Origin: Mesorhizobium sp. LHD-90 | GTDB taxonomy: Bacteria; Pseudomonadota; Alphaproteobacteria; Rhizobiales; Rhizobiaceae | Reading direction: 5' to 3' | DNA length: 64,000 nucleotides | Assembly (NCBI RefSeq): GCF_030929505.1 | Contig: NZ_JAVFVV010000019.1 | Span: forward strand, 78,165 to 142,164 | Shown here: one piece after another, positions 26,174-39,105 of the stretch | How positions within the stretch are numbered: position 1 is the stretch's first letter | Layout: every line of letters begins with the position of its first letter | Program-made: the position numbers and the translations under genes | The notes under the pieces: generated by a model | What the model saw: the letters and a program-made list of their open reading frames with translations, nothing else | Database searches by the model: none | What the model was told of the DNA's origin: nothing

Positions 26174-26199
26174 CCCGTGCATGGTTCGAGCCATGCACG
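26174..26199. terminator. Perfect hairpin downstream of the small secreted protein gene
   Basis: CCGTGCATGG-TTCGAG-CCATGCACGG forms a 10-bp perfect stem 34 bp after the stop of the minus-strand gene at 26233. No T-run follows on the minus strand, so it may act as an mRNA 3' stabiliser instead of a terminator. Confidence 0.4.
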
Positions 26200-26232
26200 G
26201 CCGGGCGCGATACGGAAGCGGCGGCGGGGCCT

Positions 26233-26439
26233 CTATTCGGCGGCCGGCGCGACCTGCTGCGGCGTCTGGGCCGAGGCCTCCGGCAGGGTCACCGGCTCGG
26301 ACTGCGGTGTGGCGACGCTGGCGACCACCGTCTTGTCGACCTGGCCGGCCTGGGCGGAGCGTTGGTATTCGCAGGCCTGGGCGCTGGAGGCGGCAAGGCC
26401 GAAGGCGGCGGCAATCAGCAGTATTCTGGTCATCCGCAT
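26233..26439 (-). CDS. Small exported protein of unknown function
   Basis: A 68-residue pre-protein with signal peptide MRMTRILLIAAAFGLAASSA and probable cleavage at AQA. The mature peptide of about 45 residues starts CEYQRSAQAGQVDKTVV and ends rich in Pro, Gln and Ala. AGAGAGGA lies just upstream of the ATG at 26439; the ATG at 26433 is equally possible. No recognised domain. Confidence 0.65.
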   Translation of the reverse strand: MRMTRILLIAAAFGLAASSAQACEYQRSAQAGQVDKTVVASVATPQSEPVTLPEASAQTPQQVAPAAE

Positions 26440-26554
26440 GTTCCTCTCTCTAGGCGAGGGAGCAACGCTAACAAAAGGTTGAGCCGGCACCAAATCACGC
26501 TTTGCGTGAACGGCAGCCTGTTTTCGGAAGCGGCAGGCTGCCGCCGTCAGCCCT

Positions 26555-26717
26555 AGAGCGTGTCGCGCCCAATCGGGTTCATTCTGTTTCTCGTTTGGCG
26601 GGCGCCCACTTCGTCAGGCCGCTCGGCCGATGAACCACATCGACCTTCTCGACCTTCCTTGTGGATCGCCTCGCCAAACGAGAAACAGAATGAACCCGAT
26701 TGGGCGCGACACGCTCT
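26555..26717. repeat. Perfect 46-bp inverted repeat element
   Basis: The left arm 26555-26600 (starting AGAGCGTGTCGCGCCCAATC) and right arm 26672-26717 are exact reverse complements around a 71-bp centre. The right arm ends inside the stop codon of the TraB/GumN gene. It looks like a non-autonomous palindromic element; no transposase is present and no target duplication could be assigned. Confidence 0.9.
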
Positions 26718-27771
26718 AATCGGCGCGCGACACCGTGTAGCCTGCCTTGCGCAGCAGCTCGACCAGTCCTTCCGGTCCCGGCAGGTGCATGGCTCCGACC
26801 GCAATGAAGGCGCCGCCGGCATCGACGATCGGCCCGGCACGCTTGGCCATCGTATGGTTGCGCGCGGTGATCATCGCCTTCTCAAACATCACGTCGTTCT
26901 CGCCGGAAGGCAGGACCGACCGGAGCAGCGGCCAGACCGTGCCGATCTCGCCTTGCGTATAGAGCACCACCATCGTTTCGATGACATCGTCCATGCGGTC
27001 GCCGATCTTCAGCGTGTCGATCAGCCCCCTTATGTGGAACTCGATCGGCAGCGAGGCCATCGCCTCCATCTGCTCCACCGCCGTCTCCAGTCCTTCCAGC
27101 CTCTTGCCGCCGGCAATGGCATCCTGCGCCAGCTTGGCGTCGAGCACGGGCGCCCCGCCGGCCTTTCGCTGCAACTCGCAGGCCGGCAGGGAGAGCATGG
27201 TGGTGATCACCCAGGGTTTCATCTTGGCGACGCTGGTGGGCGGGATGCCACGTTTTTCCAACGCCTTGTTGACGAAGTCGGCCTCGCCGGCGGGCAGCAG
27301 GGAGGCCAGCGTCGTCTGGTCGGTGAACATCATCAGCTCCGGCTTCTGCATGATCGAAGCCATCATCTTCTGCTGGTCCAGCACTTCCGTGGTCTCGATC
27401 ACGACGGTGCCGGAGGCGTCGTAGGCGGCCTGCGCGGCTGATGTCAGCGTGGTCACGCGCGGATCGGTGACATGCATGGTGCCGAATAGCCAGGACGGCT
27501 GGGCATCCGCCTTTTCGATCTTCCACAGCAGGCCTTCGCCATTCGCGACCTTGGCGGCCTCGGCCTCCACGGCGGCGTATTTTGTGGGATCGCTGTGCCG
27601 CAGTTCGGCCAGCATGTCCTTGCCGGTGCAGGCGGCGGACTCGGCATTGGCGCGCTCCACCGCCACAGCCAGCGTCAGGGCGAAGGCGAGCAGCAGCAGA
27701 TGGTTGACCGCTGCCAGCAGCTTGAGCAGCGGCAGCGCGGCGCGGTCGGCGAAAGGGATCCAGCGGGTCAT
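26716..27771 (-). CDS. TraB/GumN family protein, exported
   Basis: A 351-residue protein with an N-terminal membrane or signal segment (LLLLAFALTLAVAVERANA, about residues 26-44) and the TraB/GumN domain. The domain shows SWLFGTMHVTDPRV near residue 95, KRLEGLETAVEQMEAM near residue 220, and FIAVGAMHLPGPEGLVELLRKAGY at the end. GxMH/GAMH histidines and GLET resemble the Tiki metalloprotease-like fold, but bacterial functions are unknown. The stop codon is partly supplied by the adjacent 46-bp inverted repeat. Confidence 0.88.
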   Translation of the reverse strand: MTRWIPFADRAALPLLKLLAAVNHLLLLAFALTLAVAVERANAESAACTGKDMLAELRHSDPTKYAAVEAEAAKVANGEGLLWKIEKADAQPSWLFGTMHVTDPRVTTLTSAAQAAYDASGTVVIETTEVLDQQKMMASIMQKPELMMFTDQTTLASLLPAGEADFVNKALEKRGIPPTSVAKMKPWVITTMLSLPACELQRKAGGAPVLDAKLAQDAIAGGKRLEGLETAVEQMEAMASLPIEFHIRGLIDTLKIGDRMDDVIETMVVLYTQGEIGTVWPLLRSVLPSGENDVMFEKAMITARNHTMAKRAGPIVDAGGAFIAVGAMHLPGPEGLVELLRKAGYTVSRAD

Positions 27772-27837
27772 GCCGCGAGACTAGCGGCGAAATGCGGTGA
27801 AACCGTTAAATCGCTCGTGAAAACACGCCTTATCGGC

Positions 27838-28776
27838 TCAAGCCCTCGGATGCGCGGCATCGTAGATTTCGAGCAGCCGCGCGGTGTCGACGCCGGTATA
27901 GACCTGCGTGGTCGACAGGCTGGCATGGCCGAGCAGTTCCTGGATGACGCGCAGGTCGCCGCCGCGTCCGAGCAGATGCGTGGCGAAGGAATGGCGCAGC
28001 GCGTGCGGCGTCGCCGTGTCCGGCAGGTTGAGCGCGCCGCGCATTTTTCGCATCGCCCGCTGCACGATCGCCGGGTTGAGCGGCCCGCCGCGCGCGCCGC
28101 GGAACAAGAGCCCTTTCGGATCGAGATGATAGGGGCACAGGCGCCGGTATTCCGCCACGGCCTGCAGCGCAACCGGCAGCACCGGCGTCAGCCGTGTCTT
28201 GCCGCCCTTGCCGGTCACCCGCAACACGCTTTCGCCGGGAGAGGCCAGCACCGAGGCCGAAAGGCCCAGCGCCTCGGAAATCCGCAGGCCGGAGCCGTAA
28301 AGCAGCGTCAGCACCGCCGCGTCGCGCGCCGCCACCCATGGTTCCTCAGCCAGTTGCTCCTCGGCCGAGACGACGCGGCGCGCATCCGGCGCGGTCAGCG
28401 GCTTAGGCAGCGATTTCGGCTGCTTTGGCGCACGCAGTGCCGCCGCCCCCGCCGCATTGACCAGCCCCTTGCGTTCGAGGAAGCGTAAAAGCGAGCGCAC
28501 GCCGGCCAGCCCGCGCCCCAGCGTGCGGGCGCCTGCGCCATCCTTGCGCCGCGCGGCCAGATAGGCGCGCAGGTCGGCGGGCCGAAGATTGGCAATGTCG
28601 GCGATCCCCGGCGCGCCGCCGTCATGGCCGGTCAGGAACTGAAGGAACTGCCGTGTGTCGCGTTCATATGCCTCGACGGTCAGAGGCGACAGCCGGCGTT
28701 CCCTGGCCAGCATCCTCAGCCAGTTTTCACGCGCCGCCTGGAGGTCGGGCCTCGCGGCTATGAGGAATTCCTGCAT
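27838..28776 (-). CDS. xerC: Tyrosine recombinase XerC
   Basis: A 312-residue site-specific recombinase that resolves chromosome dimers with XerD. The SAM-like N-terminal domain (ARERRLSPLTVEAYERDTRQF) precedes a catalytic domain with LYGSGLRISEALGL (Arg), TGKGGKTR (Lys), PHALRHSFATHLL (His-x-x-Arg) and LGHASLSTTQVYTGVD (nucleophile Tyr). All catalytic residues are present. The ATG at 28776 fits the family N terminus; the longer upstream frame is not needed. Confidence 0.93.
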   Translation of the reverse strand: MQEFLIAARPDLQAARENWLRMLARERRLSPLTVEAYERDTRQFLQFLTGHDGGAPGIADIANLRPADLRAYLAARRKDGAGARTLGRGLAGVRSLLRFLERKGLVNAAGAAALRAPKQPKSLPKPLTAPDARRVVSAEEQLAEEPWVAARDAAVLTLLYGSGLRISEALGLSASVLASPGESVLRVTGKGGKTRLTPVLPVALQAVAEYRRLCPYHLDPKGLLFRGARGGPLNPAIVQRAMRKMRGALNLPDTATPHALRHSFATHLLGRGGDLRVIQELLGHASLSTTQVYTGVDTARLLEIYDAAHPRA

Positions 28777-29051
28777 GACATGATTCCATTGTGCGCAGCA
28801 TGCTCGCCCGCGGCCGGTTAGCAAGGCGTGAACGGCGCAGTGGCCGAAGGGGGCTCGTCCGACCGATGAGCCGGGCTGGTGCGGCATGGCACAAGATGAT
28901 GAGCGGACCGCATTTGGTCCAACACCCCTCGTCCGGATCGCTACCGCAGGCGCGTGTCACCATCTGTCAGGATAATTTTCCCAGGAGTTATCCCCCTCCC
29001 TCCGACGTGGGCGATAATCCTCGTCGCCTGTGCTGGAAGGAGGCGGTGGCG

Positions 29052-29894
29052 ATGGAGGTAAGTCCGGCGATCGACAAGAACTGGCAGGCGTTGAAGCGCC
29101 TGCTGGCCATGCTTGTCGGCATGGCGGAATTGGGCGATGGGATCACCCTGCCGCGCCATCTCCACCGCGCCATTTTGCGGTTGCTGCGACCGGCCGAATC
29201 CGCGGCGCGGCGCCTGATCATCGCGGCGGCGCGCGGCATCGTCGTGACCCTGCCGCCGGTGCGCCCGCGCAAGCCGAAGCCTAAGTCCGTGGAGCCCGTC
29301 CTGCGCAGCCTCGGCATCGCCGTCACCATGTCGAATGCCGATTTTGCGCGTGCCGAAGCGGCGAAGCGAGCCGCCGCCAGGCGCGCCGCTCGCCCGCGCA
29401 CCATGAACCTGCCGCTGCTCGATCCGCTGAAGAACCCGTTCCGCATCCGTCGCCGCTACGTGCCCGCACATGCCGTTCCGCGCATCAGGTCGCTCGATGA
29501 CAGCGCATCCTGCCGCCCCTTGCCTGCGCCGCCATCGCCCGACGATCCGGTCAGCGCATCGCGGCTGGCCCTGCGGCTGGAGGCACTGGGCCGCGCGCTC
29601 GACGACCTGCCGGGCCAGGCCAAACGCTTTGCCCGCTGGAAGGCGCGCCACGACGCCGCACGTGCACGGGACAGGCAAGCCCGCGCCGCCGCGGGCACGC
29701 AAAACCAGCAACGCCGCGAGGCGGTGCGCTTCAGGCGCATCTCGCCGCTGCGGCGCGGCCGTCCGCCCGGCGGACGGCTGTCGCGCTACGACCCGACCGC
29801 GACCCATCCCCGCAACATCCGCGAGATCGACGAAATTCTGGCGCATGCCCACGCGCTCGCCGTCTATGCGCTGGAATCCCCCGACACGTCATGA
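29052..29894 (+). CDS. Hypothetical protein, basic and Arg/Pro-rich
   Basis: A 280-residue basic protein. The N-terminal ~60 residues (NWQALKRLLAMLVGMAELGDG, then LPRHLHRAILRLLRPAESA) look helical, and the remainder is Arg/Pro/Ala-rich, ending HPRNIREIDEILAHAHALAV. I do not recognise a family; it resembles conserved hypothetical proteins of Rhizobiales. AGGAGG lies about 8 bases upstream of the ATG at 29052, which sets the start. It is divergent from xerC. Confidence 0.7.
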   Translation: MEVSPAIDKNWQALKRLLAMLVGMAELGDGITLPRHLHRAILRLLRPAESAARRLIIAAARGIVVTLPPVRPRKPKPKSVEPVLRSLGIAVTMSNADFARAEAAKRAAARRAARPRTMNLPLLDPLKNPFRIRRRYVPAHAVPRIRSLDDSASCRPLPAPPSPDDPVSASRLALRLEALGRALDDLPGQAKRFARWKARHDAARARDRQARAAAGTQNQQRREAVRFRRISPLRRGRPPGGRLSRYDPTATHPRNIREIDEILAHAHALAVYALESPDTS

Positions 29895-29910
29895 GACGCC
29901 CCGCGTCGTA

Positions 29911-29947
29911 CCCCCACCCCTAACCCCTCCCCACAAGGGGGAGGGGA
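29911..29947. repeat. Short palindromic repeat unit (CTCCCC/GGGGAG type)
   Basis: CCCCTCCCC (29924-29932) and GGGGAGGGG (29938-29946) form a stem with an ACAAG loop. The ACAAGGGGGAG core is shared with the 21740-21851 element, so this is probably a single half-unit of the same repeat family. Confidence 0.65.
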
Positions 29948-30084
29948 ACTTGCCGGCCGCCATGCCGCGCAAGATCGTCGGCGATTGGGACTACACTGAG
30001 ATGCCGCCGGGACCTTTGCTGAATCTGTTGGCGAAGCTGACCAAACCAGCTTAGAGCATCTTGCTGGAAACCGGGACCGCGAGC

Positions 30085-30696
30085 GTGAAAAAGCCTGTCC
30101 AGATGGCCGTGATCGGCGCCGCGCACGGCATCCGCGGCGAAGTGCGGGTCAAAACCTTCACCGGCGATCCGCTGGCGCTGGGCGACTACGGGCCGCTGCA
30201 TGCCGCCGACGGCCGATCCTTCAAGATTCTCGACATCAGGCCGGCGGGCAATGTCGTGGTCGTGCGCTTCAAGGGCATCGCCGACCGCAACGCTGCCGAG
30301 GCGCTGAACGGCGTCGAGCTGTTCGTCGACCGTTCGGCGCTGCCCGACGACGGCGAGGACGGGGAATTCTATCACGCCGACCTTGTCGGGCTTGCGGTGC
30401 GCGACGAAAACGATGCCATGCTGGGACGGATCACGGCGATCCAGAATTTCGGCGGCGGCGATATTCTTGAGGTCGACCTCGCGGGCTCCAAGGATCTGCT
30501 CATCCCGTTCACCCATGCGGCGGTGCCGGTCGTCGACGTCGCGGCCGGTTTTGTCCGCATCGACAGCATTGCCGCCGGCCTTGTCGACGACGGCGAGGAA
30601 GGGCCGGCGCCGGAAGGGCAAGCGGGGCAGGGTCGGCGTGGCTTCGACGCGGCGCGGCGGCCGCGCGGGCCGAAGGGCGCCGGGGGCAACCGGTGA
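30085..30696 (+). CDS. rimM: 16S rRNA processing protein RimM
   Basis: A 203-residue protein with an N-terminal beta-barrel ([21 protein letters not shown]) and a PRC-barrel domain ([49 protein letters not shown]). It assists 30S head maturation by binding S19. A GTG at 30085 is taken as start because homology begins right after it; a TTG at 30061 is possible. The C-terminal ~35 residues are a Gly/Arg-rich tail. It is coupled to trmD by a 4-bp overlap (GTGA). No rpsP lies directly upstream, unlike many bacteria. Confidence 0.93.
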   Translation: MKKPVQMAVIGAAHGIRGEVRVKTFTGDPLALGDYGPLHAADGRSFKILDIRPAGNVVVVRFKGIADRNAAEALNGVELFVDRSALPDDGEDGEFYHADLVGLAVRDENDAMLGRITAIQNFGGGDILEVDLAGSKDLLIPFTHAAVPVVDVAAGFVRIDSIAAGLVDDGEEGPAPEGQAGQGRRGFDAARRPRGPKGAGGNR

Positions 30697-31397
30697 GTTT
30701 TCACGCCAGCGTGCTGACGCTCTATCCCGAAATGTTCCCGGGGCCGCTTGGCCTGTCGCTCGCCGGGCGGGGGCTGGCGGAAGAGGCATGGTCGCTTGAG
30801 ACCGTCCAGATCCGCGACTTCGCACTCGACAGGCATCGCAGCGTCGACGACACGCCGGCCGGCGGCGGCGCCGGCATGGTGATGCGCGCCGACGTGCTGG
30901 CGCGCGCCATCGACCACGCCTCGCCGCAAGGCGATAGCCGCCCGCGCCTGCTGATGAGCCCGCGCGGACAACCGCTCACCCAGGCGCGCGTGCGCGAGCT
31001 GGCTGCCGGCCCTGGCGCCGTGATCCTCTGCGGGCGCTTCGAGGGCGTCGACCAGCGTCTCATCGACACGCGAGGGCTGGAAGAAGTCTCCGTCGGCGAT
31101 TTTATCCTGTCGGGCGGCGAGCCGGCGGCGATCGTGTTGCTGGACGCCGTGGTGCGGCTGCTGCCGGGCGTCATGGGCAATGCGCAGTCCGGCGACGAGG
31201 AGAGTTTCGAGAACAGCCTGCTCGAGCACCCGCATTATACACGGCCGCAAGAGTTCGAGGGCGTGCCCATTCCGGACGTGCTGAACTCGGGCCATCATGC
31301 AAAAATCGCAGCCTGGCGGCGCGAGCAGGCGGAGAGACTGACAAAGGAACGGCGGCCGGATCTGATCGCCGCCAGGCCTCAGTCCGTCCAGAAATAA
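30693..31397 (+). CDS. trmD: tRNA (guanine(37)-N1)-methyltransferase
   Basis: A 234-residue SPOUT methyltransferase that methylates G37 next to the anticodon. [19 protein letters not shown] comes at the start, then [30 protein letters not shown] and [16 protein letters not shown] (the knotted SAM site), with [24 protein letters not shown] sequence at the end. The GTG start at 30693 overlaps the rimM stop. The last 19 bp overlap the convergent TauE/SafE gene. Confidence 0.97.
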   Translation: MSFHASVLTLYPEMFPGPLGLSLAGRGLAEEAWSLETVQIRDFALDRHRSVDDTPAGGGAGMVMRADVLARAIDHASPQGDSRPRLLMSPRGQPLTQARVRELAAGPGAVILCGRFEGVDQRLIDTRGLEEVSVGDFILSGGEPAAIVLLDAVVRLLPGVMGNAQSGDEESFENSLLEHPHYTRPQEFEGVPIPDVLNSGHHAKIAAWRREQAERLTKERRPDLIAARPQSVQK

Positions 31398-32131
31398 TAC
31401 CCCGCCAACAACAGGCCGACGGCGATGACAAACCCGCGCAGGATGGGCTGCGGCACACGCCTGGCCATCCACACGCCGGCGTAGCCGCCGAGCGCCACGG
31501 CCGGGATCATAACGATCGCCTGCGGCCAGGCGATCACGCCGCCGGACACGAACACGACGATGGCCACCGCGGCGATGACGATCGACAGCATGTTCTTCAG
31601 CGCGTTCAGCCGATGATAATCGCCGGTCTGGGTGAGGCCGAGCGTGGCCAGCATCATCACACCCATTCCAGCCCCGAAAAAGCCGCCATAGACGGCTGTC
31701 ACGAACTGGATGATTGCGCCGGGCACGGAGCCGACCGCTGCCGGCTGGCCGGGTTTCGGCTTGGGTTTCAGCCAGGGTCCGGCGGCGAACATCGCGGTCG
31801 CCGCGATCAGCAGCCACGGCACCATCGCGCGGAACGACGGGTTGTCGAGCGCCAGCAGGATCAGCGAGCCGGCCAGCGCGCCGATGGCCGAGATCAGCGA
31901 GAGCACAAGCGCGCCGCGCCAGAACGTCCTGATGTCGCTCCAGTAGGCGAGCGTCGAGGTGATGTAGCCTGGGAACTGGGCGATCGCGGAGGTCGCATTG
32001 GCGGCGATCGGCGGGATGCCGGCCACCGACAGCGCCCCGAAGGTGAGGAACGTGCCCCCGCCCGCCACGGCATTGACCGCGCCGGAGACGAAACCGGCGG
32101 CGGCGAGAATCAGTATGTCGGCGAAAGTCAT
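31379..32131 (-). CDS. TauE/SafE family sulfite exporter-like permease
   Basis: A 250-residue membrane protein with about eight hydrophobic segments and family motifs [18 protein letters not shown] at the N terminus and [20 protein letters not shown] in the middle. The family exports sulfite, sulfoacetate or related organosulfur anions; this substrate is unknown. The ATG at 32131 opens right at the conserved region. It is oriented against rimM-trmD and splits trmD from rplS. Confidence 0.88.
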   Translation of the reverse strand: MTFADILILAAAGFVSGAVNAVAGGGTFLTFGALSVAGIPPIAANATSAIAQFPGYITSTLAYWSDIRTFWRGALVLSLISAIGALAGSLILLALDNPSFRAMVPWLLIAATAMFAAGPWLKPKPKPGQPAAVGSVPGAIIQFVTAVYGGFFGAGMGVMMLATLGLTQTGDYHRLNALKNMLSIVIAAVAIVVFVSGGVIAWPQAIVMIPAVALGGYAGVWMARRVPQPILRGFVIAVGLLLAGYYFWTD

Positions 32132-32418
32132 GGCGGGCGGAACTTGTTGGCGGGGTGGCGCAGACGTGTAAGGAACCCGCCACCGCTGCGCAAGCGCCCG
32201 GTTCCCGCGAAAAACCTGCGGCGCGGGCGTGACAAGCCGGACATTTTGGTGTATCGCCGCGCACGCAACCGGAAGGACAAACCGACCGGGCCCGTCATAA
32301 GGACGGTGAACTCGCCCCTGCTTCTCCTTTCGAGGATCGGCATAGCCGCGCGGCAAATGTGCTGCAAGGCAAGCGTCGGGCGCTCTGGCTGTCGAGAAGC
32401 AAGAAGAGGTATTTTGAG

Positions 32419-32907
32419 ATGGACATCATCCGTCAGCTCGAGGCCGAGCAGGCCGCCAAGATCGAAGCCAAGCGCACGCTGCCCGAATTCCAGCCGGGCG
32501 ACACGGTGCGCGTCCAGGTGCGCGTCACCGAAGGCAGCCGCACCCGTCTGCAGGCCTATGAGGGCGTTGTCATCGCCCGCTCCGGCTCCGGCTTCCAGGA
32601 GAATTTCACCGTCCGCAAGATTTCCTACGGCGAAGGCGTGGAGCGCGTGTTCCCGGTTTACTCGCCGATGGTCGAGGGCGTCGAGATCGTGCGCCGCGGC
32701 AAGGTGCGCCGCGCCAAGCTGTATTACCTGCGCGACCGCCGCGGCAAGTCGGCCCGCATATCGGAAAACACCGGCGTGCGCGCCCGCAAGTTGAACGACG
32801 CCGAGCGCGAGGCGCTGAACGCCGAGAAGGCCAAGCTGGAGGCCGAGAAGGTCGCCGCCGCCCAGGCGCTGGCCGCGGAGAAGAAGGCTGCTGCCGCCGC
32901 CGAGTAG
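32419..32907 (+). CDS. rplS: 50S ribosomal protein L19
   Basis: A 162-residue protein with the L19 core: [53 protein letters not shown], and [20 protein letters not shown]. The core ends near residue 120. An Ala/Lys/Glu-rich tail of about 40 residues ([20 protein letters not shown]) follows, as is common in alphaproteobacteria. L19 sits at the 30S-50S interface. The ATG at 32419 gives the exact family N terminus. A strong terminator follows. Confidence 0.97.
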   Translation: MDIIRQLEAEQAAKIEAKRTLPEFQPGDTVRVQVRVTEGSRTRLQAYEGVVIARSGSGFQENFTVRKISYGEGVERVFPVYSPMVEGVEIVRRGKVRRAKLYYLRDRRGKSARISENTGVRARKLNDAEREALNAEKAKLEAEKVAAAQALAAEKKAAAAAE

Positions 32908-32927
32908 GTCTGGCGCAATCTTTCGAA

Positions 32928-32956
32928 AGAAGGCGGCCGTCGAGCCGCCTTTTTTG
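32928..32956 (+). terminator. Rho-independent terminator of rplS
   Basis: AAGGCGGC (32930-32937) pairs with GCCGCCTT (32944-32951) around a 6-base loop and runs into six T, 20 bp after the rplS stop. Confidence 0.9.
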
Positions 32957-33082
32957 TTGGGCCCGGGATCTGCCGCCGGCCTGGCGCGAACGCTGAGGCC
33001 GGCGGTCCGGTCATCCCAAATTGATTTGACGATCTCGACGGCCGCCCTACGCTTCGCTGACATCTTCAGACGGAGCAGCGAC

Positions 33083-33481
33083 ATGTTGCGAAACGGCATC
33101 GGCCGATTCCAGGCCTCCAAAACCCTGCTTGCCGGTATGCTTGCATTGGCGATGGCGGCGCCGGCGTTGGCCCATCACGGCTGGTCGTGGACCGAGGACG
33201 GCTTCTTCCAACTGGAAGGCGTCATCCGCGGCATCTATCTCGGCAATCCGCATGCGACGCTCGACGTCGATGTCGAGGGTGAGATCTGGCGCGTCGAACT
33301 CGCCCCGCCCTCGGCCACGACGCGCGCCGGCTTCACCGAGGCGTCCGCGAAAGTCGGCGATGAGGTGACTGCCATCGGCAACCGCTCGCGCGATTCCGCC
33401 GAGAAGCGCATGAAGGCGGTGCGGCTGACCGTCAACGGCAAGACCTACGACGTCTATCCCAACCGGGTGCCACCGGCCTGA
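33083..33481 (+). CDS. DUF6152 family exported protein
   Basis: A 132-residue protein with a signal peptide (KTLLAGMLALAMAAPALA) cleaved before HHGWSW, then a small beta-barrel-like domain (FFQLEGVIRGIYLGNPHATL, EIWRVELAPPSATTRAG, VGDEVTAIGNRS). Exported proteins of this type, starting with HHGWSW after the signal, are listed as DUF6152. The function is unknown. The ATG at 33083 gives a normal signal peptide. It is followed by a membrane protein gene after 10 bp, so the two probably act together. Confidence 0.75.
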   Translation: MLRNGIGRFQASKTLLAGMLALAMAAPALAHHGWSWTEDGFFQLEGVIRGIYLGNPHATLDVDVEGEIWRVELAPPSATTRAGFTEASAKVGDEVTAIGNRSRDSAEKRMKAVRLTVNGKTYDVYPNRVPPA

Positions 33482-33491
33482 CCCGGCGCCG

Positions 33492-33956
33492 ATGGATTTT
33501 CTCGTCGCGATCGAGCAGCTTGGCGCCGTCCGGCTGCTGAAGGGGTCGTACTACGCCTACCCGATCGTCAACGCGCTGCACATCGCCTCGATCGGCGTGC
33601 TGCTGACGTCCGTCTGGCTGATGGATCTTCGCGTACTCGGCTGGCTGCGGTCGCTTCCGGAAACGGTCTTTCTGCGGCTGCTGCGTCGCGTCGCGCTGGC
33701 CGCTTTCCTTTGCGCCGTGGTTACAGGCCTTTTGCTGTTTTCGGTGCGCGCCAGCGAATATGCCACGCTGCCGGTCTTTCTCGCCAAGATGGCGCTGATC
33801 GTTCTGGCGGCGTTGAACCTCGTCCTGTTCATCGTGCTCGGCCGCAACCGGCCGGAAGGGCAGGCGCCGGACCGGGGCGAGCGGGCGGCGGCGCTGGCCT
33901 CGGCACTGCTATGGACTGGCGTGCTGTTCGCCGGGCGGTTCATCGGCTTCGCCTGA
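33492..33956 (+). CDS. DUF6644-like integral membrane protein
   Basis: A 154-residue protein with four hydrophobic segments. YAYPIVNALHIASIGVLLTS carries a conserved His in the first, LAAFLCAVVTGLLLFSVRAS and FLAKMALIVLAALNLVLFIV follow. The pattern is that of small His-bearing membrane proteins (DUF6644/DUF2214) that may bind heme, but no function is proven. It is paired with the exported DUF6152 protein gene. Confidence 0.7.
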   Translation: MDFLVAIEQLGAVRLLKGSYYAYPIVNALHIASIGVLLTSVWLMDLRVLGWLRSLPETVFLRLLRRVALAAFLCAVVTGLLLFSVRASEYATLPVFLAKMALIVLAALNLVLFIVLGRNRPEGQAPDRGERAAALASALLWTGVLFAGRFIGFA

Positions 33957-34033
33957 ATGGACCCCGCAACTTCGCTGCAGGCGGGCTGCCTTGATCGGGG
34001 CTGTGTTCGGCAGGCAATCCGCGTTGTCGACCT

Positions 34034-37498
<3,465 letters not shown>

Positions 37499-37670
37499 GC
37501 TCCAAGGACAGGGAGGCTGACGCTTATCCTGCTTAGCGCATTATTTGTGCACTGCAAACTAAAATGGCATGCGACTGGCGACGTCGGCTTTCGACCTTCG
37601 ACGGGGGCGGTTCTCAAGGCCGGTCCCAGCCGTGTAGCGTGCGCGCGAAGCAATTTTGGAGACAAGGCAA

Positions 37671-38963
37671 GTGTCGGCATTGTTCGCGCGGTTGGTCGCC
37701 TGGTTCGGGGCGCTCCTGATCCTCTGGCGGGGTCAGGACGGCCGGCAGGTAAAGCAGGCATTTGGGGCGTCGCCGGCCATCCCGCAGGCAAAGGCACAGG
37801 GCATTCCGACACTCAAGATGCCGACGGCCAGGGGTTGGAGCGACGGCCAGAAGCCGGTCGCGGCGCCTGGCCTCAAGGTCAACGCCTTCGCGGCGGGGCT
37901 GAAGCATCCGCGCTGGCTGCAGGTACTGCCGAACGGCGACGTGCTGACGGCCGAAGCGCTCAGCGTGCCGGGCGGCATCAAGACGGTGTTCGACTATGCG
38001 ATGGTTAGCACCATGCGGCGCGCCGCGGCTGTCGGCGAGAGCCCGAACCGCGTCACCCTGCTACGCGACGCGGACGGCGACGGCGTCGCGGAAACGCGGC
38101 AAGTCTTTCTCGACGGGCTCAACCAGCCCTTCGGCATGGCCCTGCTCGGCGACACCCTTTACGTCGGCAACACCGACGCGCTGGTCTCGTTCCCGTATCG
38201 GGCCGGGCAGTCCCGCATCGATGCGCCGGGCAAGAAGCTCGCCTCCTTCAAGCCGGGCGGGCACTGGACGCGCAGCCTGCTGCCGAGCCCCGACGGCGAA
38301 AAGATCTATGTCGGTGTAGGCTCACTGACCAACATTGCCGACGAAGGCATGGCGGCCGAGGATGGGCGGGCGGCGATCCATGAATTCGACGTGGCGAGCG
38401 GCACGACGCGCATCTTTGCCTCGGGCCTGCGCAATCCGGTCGGTCTTGCCTGGGAGCCAACAACCGGCGCGCTATGGACGGTTGTCAATGAACGTGACGC
38501 GCTGGGCGACGAGACGCCGCCGGATTATCTCACCTCGGTGCGCGACGGCGGGTTCTACGGCTGGCCTTATTGCTACTGGGGGCAGACGGTCGACGACCGC
38601 GTGCCGCAGCACCCGGCGATGGTGGCGAAGGCGGTCCGGCCGGATTTCGCGCTGGGCGGGCATACGGCGTCGCTCGGCCTGTGCTGGCTTCCGGCCGGCA
38701 CGCTGCCGGGCTTTCCGGACGGCATGGTCGTCGGCCAGCACGGTTCGTGGAACCGCAGCACCTTGAGCGGCTACAAGGTCATCTTCGTGCCGTTCACAGA
38801 CGGTCAGCCATCGGGGCCGCCGCGCGACATCTTGAGCGGGTTTTTGTCGCCCGACGAGAAGGCCTCCTACGGTCGCCCCGTCGGCGTGGCGATCGGCCCG
38901 GACGGATCGCTGCTGGTTGCGGACGACGTCGGCGACGTGATCTGGCGCGTCACTGGCGCATAG
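37671..38963 (+). CDS. PQQ-dependent sugar (sorbosone-type) dehydrogenase family protein
   Basis: A 430-residue exported or anchored protein with an N-terminal hydrophobic segment (ALFARLVAWFGALLILW), then a six-bladed beta-propeller. Propeller motifs include FAAGLKHPRWLQVLPNGDVL, NRVTLLRDADGDGVAE, LNQPFGMALLGDTLYVGNT, FASGLRNPVGLAWEPTTG and VVGQHGSWNRSTLSGYKV. This is the GDH-B/L-sorbosone dehydrogenase fold that uses soluble PQQ. The substrate is unknown. A GTG at 37671 with GGAGA upstream is the likely start; a TTG at 37656 is possible. Confidence 0.85.
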   Translation: MSALFARLVAWFGALLILWRGQDGRQVKQAFGASPAIPQAKAQGIPTLKMPTARGWSDGQKPVAAPGLKVNAFAAGLKHPRWLQVLPNGDVLTAEALSVPGGIKTVFDYAMVSTMRRAAAVGESPNRVTLLRDADGDGVAETRQVFLDGLNQPFGMALLGDTLYVGNTDALVSFPYRAGQSRIDAPGKKLASFKPGGHWTRSLLPSPDGEKIYVGVGSLTNIADEGMAAEDGRAAIHEFDVASGTTRIFASGLRNPVGLAWEPTTGALWTVVNERDALGDETPPDYLTSVRDGGFYGWPYCYWGQTVDDRVPQHPAMVAKAVRPDFALGGHTASLGLCWLPAGTLPGFPDGMVVGQHGSWNRSTLSGYKVIFVPFTDGQPSGPPRDILSGFLSPDEKASYGRPVGVAIGPDGSLLVADDVGDVIWRVTGA

Positions 38964-39054
38964 CCGGTTTCACGAGTGCTCCTCACCGCCCCACCCGTCG
39001 GTCGTGCGGCCTTTGCCTCGCGGGAACGAAAACGGCTCCTGTGCCACCAAAAAA

Positions 39055-39082
39055 AGATGCCCGGCGCGCGCGCCGGGCATCT
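39055..39082 (-). terminator. Rho-independent terminator of the liv operon
   Basis: AGATGCCCGGCGCG and its exact complement form a 28-bp perfect palindrome. On the minus strand it is followed by a run of seven T, 23 bp after the livK stop. This marks the end of the branched-chain amino acid operon. Confidence 0.92.
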
Positions 39083-39105
39083 GAAATCAAGCTTGGCCGA
39101 AAGGC

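Noticed and set aside
26174..26199. Terminal inverted repeat of an insertion sequence
   Set aside because: It is a single local hairpin; no matching distant copy and no transposase gene.
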